Assembly (NCBI GenBank): GCA_026874595.1 | Contig: CM049306.1 | Span: 59,776,019 to 59,840,018, forward strand | Length of the DNA stretch: 64,000 nt | Source: Sipunculus nudus | Lineage: Eukaryota; Annelida; Sipuncula; Golfingiida; Sipunculidae | Direction: 5' to 3' | Shown: one piece after another, positions 61,901-64,000 of the stretch | Layout of the letters: each line of letters opens with the position of its first letter | How positions within the stretch are numbered: position 1 is the stretch's first letter | Made by a program: the position numbers and the translations under genes | The notes under the pieces: generated by a model | Told to the model about the DNA's origin: nothing | The model's database searches: none | What the model saw: the letters and a program-made list of their open reading frames with translations, nothing else

Positions 61901-63565
61901 GCTCAAGTATCTGAACAACTTTTGCATTGATCACCATGATTATTTTCATGAATATTGATGATTGATTTTTTCATCAGTTCCTGCAAATTGGTGGTGCCAC
62001 CTTTATTTTTTTCTAATAATTACGATTTTTCTCACCATTTTTTATACATTCAAAGAAGCTGTCATCTGTTAACAGGGCTCAAAATCTAACCACTGGACTT
62101 GGAATCTTCTTATTTGACATTCAGGGAGACTTATAAGAAATCTCCTTGGAAACTTGAAATTAGGTCCCTGTTACCCATATTCTCCAAGCTATAGGGCTTG
62201 GAAGTACCCCAAAGAATAATTTAAATTTTGATGCAAAAGCTCCAGTATTTGAATAACTAATGCCTAAATAGCCATGTCCTTTGGATATATATTGATCATG
62301 GAGTGTTTCATCGGTTTATGCAGACTGGTACTACCTGTATTTTTTCAAATTTTTACGCATTTTTTTTTCTATTTATGAGACCTTCAGATTAAGTGCTCAT
62401 CTATCCAATAGATGCACTGTAACCCATTTCTAAGGACAAAATTTATGATTTTTTGCAAACTGACAGTCTTTCGGCTCATTGTTCAACATTCTTTGAATTC
62501 AGCTGAGCATCATGGCCCATGGACCACTTGTTAGAAGATACCATGAAGCAACACTATGACTTCATACTTTCTGCACTGGAGTTACAAACTTTCAGCAGAC
62601 ATACATTTACACACACATGTATCCAAAAACATAATAGTCTTATTGATAATAATTAAACAGGCCTGTTCATGGACATGATAAATACACCAGAATCTGCCTA
62701 TTGCATGGTTACTTTGATCATTTAAGGGTCATTTTGAGAGAATGGTGAGGGATTTCGGTAGTCAGTGGGAACTAGTGAGGAAGAGAGGGTTCCAGACATA
62801 CTTAGAGAAGATGTATCCACAAGAGCTACCAGCTGAGTAAGAAATAATCTTTGTTGACTTGTACACTTATCAGCATTCATAGATTATTGACAGGGTACAA
62901 GGCTGCATGTTATTTTAGTAAATATATGTTTAATACAGTATTATATACTGAAAAATTATCAGAATATTCTCTAAGGGCTGCTACCACGACACTTGAAACA
63001 AATTGAGCCTTTACACAAATTTAAATTGTGTAAAAGAAAAGAAGTGTATATTTAAAAATGAAATTCCATTATGAATAATCCTGGTTATATTTTTTTTATT
63101 TCTTAATTTTTTCCCAAATTTGTCCTTTAAAACTTCTGCAGTCATGACAAATATTACTGTAAGGTCATTTAGTCATATGTTTCATTCAAACAAATATCTC
63201 TTAAACGAGCAATGAAATAGTAAATATCTTAATTCAGCAAAATTTTATTATATTTAATTCATGGCATATCAAGTAACTCTATTAAATATAAAAATGGACA
63301 AGGCTTCAGATATGTTATTACATTATACTTATACTTTACTTATATTCTGTGTATTTCTCTAACACAGACTGGAGAGTCCAGTGTCTGAACTTACAAAAAA
63401 GCTGAAGACTTTGTTCCGGAGATTATACCTGGACAATGGATCACCAGTCTTATCCAGGTCTGCCAGACAGGCTCTGGACGAGATCCAGGGGAGTACCAGA
63501 CAGGGGCTTATGGACTACCAAGAGTACCTTCATGTCCGGGCAATACGCAACATCACGCTCACCTC
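28100..63565 (+). CDS. HPS1: HPS1 orthologue, BLOC-3 subunit (12 exons, 3' end beyond window)
   Basis: HPS1 pairs with HPS4 as BLOC-3, the guanine nucleotide exchange factor for Rab32/Rab38 in lysosome-related organelle biogenesis. The twelve exons join in frame to 1742 nt (580 codons plus 2 nt). Order and content match vertebrate HPS1: the N-terminal longin-type start MRGIFLFGSLLDILYHDTDE, the strand before LIGLKFGPVT, HAALVVHSKILAMRSRNSEE (compare human LLVHSKLLAFYSSHS), a Ser/Asp-rich linker at residues 228-375, a second conserved region ending LRLMDGISLLLITE, and the RNITLTSY block. About 190 C-terminal residues of the family lie past position 64000. The start ATG has an in-frame stop upstream with no ATG between. 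Divergent from CPT2; introns of up to 10 kb are repeat-filled. Confidence 0.93.
28689..29245. mobile_element. TIR MITE-like element in HPS1 intron 1
   Basis: Inverted similarity of about 57 bp: 28689-28745 (ATTCAGTATTATAAGGCCCT...) against the complement of about 29170-29245 (ACTCAATATTATTAAGCTCT...). CTGATTAAATCAG occurs at both ends, and CTAGCGGACG/CTAGCAGACG lie outside in direct orientation. Non-coding; superfamily not assigned. Confidence 0.6.
30273..30419 (+). CDS. HPS1: HPS1 exon 2
   Basis: Forty-nine codons, DVGQVDVGPDIISHLFQPLI through GNGMVFVFSQ. It parallels the LSTLLAPVIISSM...TCFSTENGNFLYVL stretch of human HPS1 in the first longin-like domain. Acceptor TTTCACACAG, donor GTAATA; phase 0 at both ends. 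Confidence 0.9.
30519..32889 (+). mobile_element. Helitron-like family E, full-length non-autonomous copy
   Basis: 2.37 kb. The 5' end is TGTATCGCCAGACA after T. The 3' end is a perfect 8-bp-stem hairpin TTGGCACC-ACA-GGTGCCAA (32860-32878), seven bases, then CTAG (32886-32889) followed by TT. Between are about five tandem units of 275-278 bp (31290-32720), each with GGTGGCNCCACC-type palindromes, and a short hairpin remnant of repeat G at 31650-31705. No Rep/helicase. The layout fits Helitron/Helentron-type non-autonomous elements. Confidence 0.8.
33236..33357 (+). CDS. HPS1: HPS1 exon 3
   Basis: Encodes IEECWILAIGDDGEEAEEFL through FKRLIGLKFGPVTYA, matching ECLFIAINGD...LYVLKYLFEVHFGLVT of human HPS1. 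Acceptor TTAACAG, donor GTGAGT, phase 2. Confidence 0.92.
33766..34600. mobile_element. pogo/Tigger-like MITE
   Basis: 835 bp, flanked by TA on both sides. Terminal inverted repeats CAGTAAAACCTCGTTGTGTC and CAGTGAAACCTCATTGTGTC. CAGT-starting TIRs with TA duplications are typical of the pogo branch of Tc1/mariner. No transposase remains. Confidence 0.75.
34748..34856 (+). CDS. HPS1: HPS1 exon 4
   Basis: Encodes LNYGDHATQQRRTKLLSGLL then RTWCDLSMNDQAFLVE, equivalent to [20 protein letters not shown]...EQCFAVEALE. Acceptor TTTGTCAG, donor GTAGGT. Joins exon 3 by a split Ala codon. Confidence 0.88.
34912..36082 (+). mobile_element. Helitron-like family F
   Basis: 5' end TGTATCCGCCAAAACG with its complement GTTTTGCAGATA forming a terminal hairpin. 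About three internal units of about 278 bp (35100-35950) carry AGGTGGCGCCACCT palindromes. The 3' hairpin GTAGTC...GACTAC (36053-36071) is followed by seven bases and CTAG at 36079-36082, then TT. Its units are recognisably homologous to those of family E. Confidence 0.75.
36146..36182 (+). repeat. (TGTC)n microsatellite
   Basis: Run of TGTCTGTC units just outside element F. Confidence 0.7.
36676..36819 (+). pseudogene. hAT transposase C-terminal remnant
   Basis: Reading frame ALMMFYIHRDIPLDYEKIVD then IYANMKPRRM to TAG. The HRDI...DxxKIVDxxAxxxPRRM pattern matches the end of the hAT dimerisation domain of THAP9/52-kDa-repressor-like transposases. The frame is closed upstream by TGA. Confidence 0.5.
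36989..37035. repeat. (TA)n microsatellite
   Basis: About 23 TA units within the hAT relic. Confidence 0.9.
37051..37188 (+). repeat. 69-bp tandem duplication
   Basis: Two consecutive, apparently identical 69-bp units starting TGCTGTCATGATGAGCTACA. Confidence 0.85.
38734..38885 (+). CDS. HPS1: HPS1 exon 5
   Basis: Encodes AVEKLHVSKPVSDACLDLLE through PILHAALVVHSKILAMRS. The AxLLVHSKxLA core is one of the clearest HPS1 signatures. Acceptor TTCTTAACAG, donor GTAATG, phase 2. Confidence 0.94.
39343..44680. repeat. 99-bp satellite array with higher-order structure (about 54 copies)
   Basis: Head-to-tail 99-bp monomers with core AATGTTACAGAGTAAGGATC and GATATGCAGTGAGGCTGTAG, and two copies per monomer of CTGATCTCCTGTAGATGG. 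A variant monomer with ATATATAATATGCAGTAAGG recurs at 39861, 40754, 41843, 42736 and 44025: intervals of 893, 1089, 893 and 1289 bp. The first two sum to a 1982-bp, 20-monomer higher-order unit seen nearly twice. The 2-bp excess over 9x99 matches a variant junction GATATCTTGTGTCTG. It lies in HPS1 intron 5. Because 99 is a multiple of 3, antisense frames stay open for up to 359 codons; that is a repeat effect. Confidence 0.95.
45050..45275 (+). CDS. HPS1: HPS1 exon 6 (acidic Ser-rich linker)
   Basis: Encodes SRNSEELVAADSLMLDVLVN then a Pro/Ser/Asp-rich linker ending ETSSDGSEQ. Acceptor AAATTTTAG, donor CAG/GTAAGA. The last 40-60 bp and the donor form the first unit of a 63-bp tandem array; using the second donor would add one open 21-residue unit. 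Confidence 0.9.
45235..45975 (+). repeat. 63-bp minisatellite spanning the HPS1 exon 6 end and donor
   Basis: Twelve units at an exact 63-bp period. The AGCAGGT donor motif falls at 45271, 45334, 45397, 45460, 45523, 45586, 45649, 45712, 45775, 45838 and 45901; at 45964 it is mutated to AGAAATG. The first unit is coding. Only the first donor has G at +5 (GTAAGA); the others read GTAAC or GTAAA. The exon frame stays open through the second unit and stops in the third. Confidence 0.95.
46018..47060 (+). repeat. Dispersed repeat with 210-240-bp internal units
   Basis: Recurring motifs TCTTCTTCTC(T/C)GAAAC, GGCCAAA...TTTAATATC and TTTTTGGC(C/T)GAGTTA at roughly 200-bp steps indicate four diverged tandem units. 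Contains one GGTGGTGCCACC. No coding capacity. Confidence 0.55.
47490..47890 (+). repeat. Short direct repeats (GGTCAAGAGTTCACTCAGTG)
   Basis: Several copies of CAGGTCAAGAGTTCACTCAG and TTTATAGCTTTGGCA within 400 bp. Family not recognised. Confidence 0.6.
47985..48390 (+). mobile_element. Family F-related units and a new F 5' end
   Basis: Two units of about 125 bp with GGTGGTGCCACCT-type palindromes (47985-48277) run into TGTATCCGCCAAAAC (48278), whose complement GTTTTGCGGATA makes a 12-bp-stem hairpin. About 110 bp later this F start is cut by repeat G. Confidence 0.6.
48391..49095 (+). mobile_element. Repeat G, full-length copy
   Basis: Starts TTTAGCTCAGCTGAC with the terminal hairpin at 48394-48422, then GTCCGTCCGTCC and a body co-linear with 4985-5706 and 11395-11893. 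The far end lies near AATTGACCAAAAACTGTAGC. A lone far end is at 52415-52545. Non-coding. Confidence 0.7.
49100..50455. other. HPS1 intron 6, unannotated AT-rich stretch
   Basis: AT-rich sequence with A and T runs; no exon, RNA gene or transposon terminus recognised. Confidence 0.4.
50456..52293 (+). mobile_element. Helitron-like family C, long copy (1838 bp)
   Basis: 5' end TATGCCCCCGCCAC whose complement GTGGCCAGGGCATA closes a terminal hairpin. About ten tandem units of about 180 bp (motif TGTACGGACTT at 50541, 50720, 50900, 51080, 51260, then diverging). 3' hairpin GTGTCG-TTC-CGACAC (52273-52287), AT, CTAG at 52290-52293, then TT. Same family as 18869-19510. Bivalve pearl-like/HINE elements have this layout. 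Confidence 0.8.
52415..52545 (+). mobile_element. Repeat G, distal fragment
   Basis: Matches the distal 130 bp of 48391-49095 (GGATTTAATTTTCACAGCAT and ATTGATCAAAAACTGTAG). The hairpin half is absent. Confidence 0.55.
52697..52740 (+). repeat. (CT)n microsatellite
   Basis: Imperfect CT runs; another CT-rich run lies at 53651-53698 at the edge of repeat J copy B. Confidence 0.8.
52867..52950. repeat. (TA)n microsatellite
   Basis: Over 80 bp of almost pure TA with a few AAT interruptions. Confidence 0.9.
53696..54346 (+). mobile_element. Repeat J, copy B (about 650 bp)
   Basis: Full-length homologue of 2613-3260. Ends GTGACCCATGGGTCCCTTGTT. The 69-codon frame at 53927-54136 (GTG start) is 58/69 identical to the copy A frame; AATAAA follows its stop. 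It abuts an F-type fragment. Confidence 0.7.
54347..54861 (+). mobile_element. Helitron-like family F, 5'-truncated copy
   Basis: Shares the CAGCGTCCATCTGTTTGTCT and ACACAAATGTAGCCC... units with 34912-36082 and ends with the AGTC/GACT hairpin and TATTCTAG followed by TT. The 5' part is missing where repeat J ends. Confidence 0.7.
55291..55351 (+). CDS. HPS1: HPS1 exon 7
   Basis: Encodes FYDSVSEIYLDDPHTSSQHS, comparable to the SLPEEYFTPAPSPGDQ linker of human HPS1. Acceptor TTTGTTTCAG, donor GTAATG, phase 1. Linker sequence is poorly conserved; the join rests on phase and splice sites. Confidence 0.8.
56232..56505 (+). mobile_element. MITE-like repeat M, copy 1
   Basis: Starts GTATGGTTCTCAGGCACCGC; internal CCTGATCATATGACATTTTT. 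An inverted homologue lies at 63645-63892. Both are about 260 bp and non-coding. Ends and target duplication unclear. Confidence 0.6.
56524..56630 (+). CDS. HPS1: HPS1 exon 8 (GC donor)
   Basis: Encodes GNQSREPSISNTYDSRSSSE then VSVSGMRKSSSFSSKE, a Ser-rich linker likely to be phosphorylated. Acceptor TTGTTGTAG. The donor is GAG/GCAAGT; the nearby GT at 56635 would bring in an immediate stop after splicing to exon 9. Confidence 0.8.
56631..56636 (+). promoter_or_regulatory. HPS1: GC-class 5' splice site, HPS1 intron 8
   Basis: GAG/GCAAGT, the consensus of the minority GC-AG introns. The frame into exon 9 requires it. Confidence 0.65.
57135..58438. mobile_element. CTGTAGATTCAG-ended TIR element (1304 bp)
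   Basis: Perfect 12-bp terminal inverted repeats CTGTAGATTCAG with diverged extensions rich in CGTGG/CCACG, flanked by TA on both sides. The centre (57580-58310) is CpG-rich compared with its surroundings and has no complete transposase. On the minus strand it holds ATGCAAAT (57757-57764), CCAAT (57724-57728) and a TATA-like TTAATATATA in promoter order. Confidence 0.7.
58594..58810 (+). mobile_element. Family E 5' fragment
   Basis: Begins TGTATCCCCAGACTAAGTCG and follows family E up to TTGAATAAGTCCATTTTT, where repeat H starts. Confidence 0.6.
58811..59055 (+). mobile_element. Repeat H, proximal fragment
   Basis: TTTTTAGCTCAGCTGACTG with terminal hairpin 58815-58842, then the GAAACCTGAAATTAGGTCAC body shared with 61659-62532. 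Confidence 0.6.
59617..59811 (+). CDS. HPS1: HPS1 exon 9
   Basis: Sixty-five codons, GLRKPSSLQIQESLSHSLHQ through CTARYTPYHVHVLRLMDGIS to LLLITE. The end matches [24 protein letters not shown] of human HPS1, the first strands of the second longin-like domain. Acceptor GGTAACAG, donor GTGACT, phase 0. Confidence 0.9.
60538..60699 (+). CDS. HPS1: HPS1 exon 10
   Basis: Fifty-four codons, APQSKHSALICRLLNLLEVA through LFDQLESNVKKLVSGIRKLK, in line with [20 protein letters not shown] of human HPS1. Acceptor AAACACAG, donor GTAAGG, phase 0. Confidence 0.9.
60840..61250 (+). repeat. Diverged tandem repeat with AAGGTCA motifs
   Basis: About three units of 120-150 bp with GGTGACCTTGAxCTT and CAAGGTCAAATC, repeating after HPS1 exon 10. 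Confidence 0.5.
61659..62532 (+). mobile_element. Repeat H, full-length copy
   Basis: Begins TTTTTAGCTCAGCTGACTG with hairpin 61663-61691, has two internal units of about 350 bp (TTAACAGGG(T/C)...ACCACTGGAC), and ends CATGGCCCATGGACCACTTG. Shares its start with repeat G and its end with repeat J. Confidence 0.65.
62727..62836 (+). CDS. HPS1: HPS1 exon 11
   Basis: Encodes GHFERMVRDFGSQWELVRKR then GFQTYLEKMYPQELPAE, parallel to [22 protein letters not shown] of human HPS1. The acceptor CATTTAAG is weak; a later AG at 62736 would drop three codons in frame. Donor GTAAGA. Confidence 0.82.
63368..63565 (+). CDS. HPS1: HPS1 exon 12 (last in window)
   Basis: Encodes ELESPVSELTKKLKTLFRRL through MDYQEYLHVRAIRNITLTS, matching the KLKRQLCAIYRL...DWKDFLLVKSRRNITMVSY block of human HPS1. 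Acceptor TCTAACACAG. The donor is U12-class and splits the Ser codon after two bases (phase 2). Confidence 0.93.
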
Positions 63566-63574
63566 GTATCCTTT
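63566..63574 (+). promoter_or_regulatory. HPS1: U12-class 5' splice site, HPS1
   Basis: GTATCCTTT, a full match to the minor-spliceosome donor consensus RTATCCTTT, directly after the RNITLTS codons. The acceptor and branch site lie outside the window. Confidence 0.75.
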
Positions 63575-63644
63575 GTGTTAGTGACAGGCAGTAGAAATTA
63601 TTAAATGATCTGACCACTAAAATGAGCTTGTTATTCCTTTTTTC

Positions 63645-63892
63645 AGAAATCAGTGCGGGCAGGCGATATTTTATTTTTGACCTTTTTTGTATGTTTCAAT
63701 AAAAATGTCATATGATCAGGGAAAAGCATGAAAATAACAGAATTTTATGGTTTAACATGTAAAATTAATACAAAACAAAGGAAATCTGATCAAAATTGTT
63801 TCATTTGATCTTCTTAAAAGATTAAAATCAAAATAAATTTTTTATGCAGGGGGTTGAAATTGATGCGAGCCATGCCTGAGAACCATACCTTT
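63645..63892 (-). mobile_element. MITE-like repeat M, copy 2
   Basis: Inverted homologue of 56232-56505, ending GAGCCATGCCTGAGAACCAT, within the U12-type intron of HPS1. Confidence 0.6.
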
Positions 63893-64000
63893 TTCTTCAT
63901 TATGAGTGAACTGTTAGATTTGGTAAGGGATATGGGAAGTGTTGTTTTGTCAGAAATTTGCCAGCGTTGTGTCATGGGAATTACCTGATGGATATAATGA

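Overview
The window is animal nuclear DNA: AT-rich, with intron-split genes and dense non-autonomous transposons. Two conserved genes are readable. The repeat families (a hairpin-ended family with an AGCTCAGCTGAC terminus, a CTGTAGATTCAG-ended TIR family, and Helitron-like families with internal tandem repeats) look to me like those of bivalve molluscs. The species cannot be fixed from sequence alone.

The two genes are head to head. On the minus strand, 27586 down to 1854, lies a complete mitochondrial carnitine O-palmitoyltransferase 2 gene (CPT2). Its 15 exons join without a frame break to 1992 nt (663 residues plus stop) and include a new N-terminal presequence. On the plus strand, from 28100 past the window end, lies the orthologue of HPS1, a subunit of the BLOC-3 Rab32/Rab38 exchange factor. 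Twelve exons (1742 nt, about 580 codons) are present; the C-terminal part lies beyond position 64000. The 513 bp between the start codons (27587-28099) must hold both promoters. It contains a DR1 nuclear-receptor site beside CPT2 and an M-box/CLEAR-like E-box plus a YY1-like site beside HPS1. The two proteins share no pathway (mitochondrial fatty acid oxidation versus lysosome-related organelles), so the arrangement looks like simple promoter sharing.

HPS1 splicing shows three oddities. The last visible intron starts with a perfect U12-class donor. Intron 8 has a GC donor that the frame requires. The end of exon 6, splice donor included, is tandemly copied 12 times at exactly 63 bp.

The introns are a museum of mobile DNA. 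CPT2 introns hold hairpin-ended repeats (4330-5706, 21531-22270), two tRNA-derived sequences (9545-9862, 15955-16020), a composite Helitron-like element broken by a pogo-transposase relic (11395-14420), a second Helitron-like family (18869-19510), and a long-TIR element with a perfect 9-bp duplication (25484-27125). Inside the last sits a young 416-bp miniature LTR retrotransposon (TRIM) whose identical LTRs carry a tRNA-like Pol III promoter. HPS1 introns hold a full Helitron-like element (30519-32889), a pogo-like MITE (33766-34600), a relative of the Helitron-like element (34912-36082), a hAT relic (36537-38082), a 5.3-kb 99-bp satellite with higher-order structure (39343-44680), a 1.8-kb Helitron-like element with 180-bp units (50456-52293), a 1.3-kb CTGTAG TIR element (57135-58438) and several others.

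No autonomous transposon, rRNA gene, CRISPR array or bacterial-type operon was seen. The long antisense ORFs over the satellite and minisatellite arise because the repeat periods (99 and 63 bp) are multiples of three. Exon borders were set by hand from splice consensus, phase and family similarity, without transcripts.
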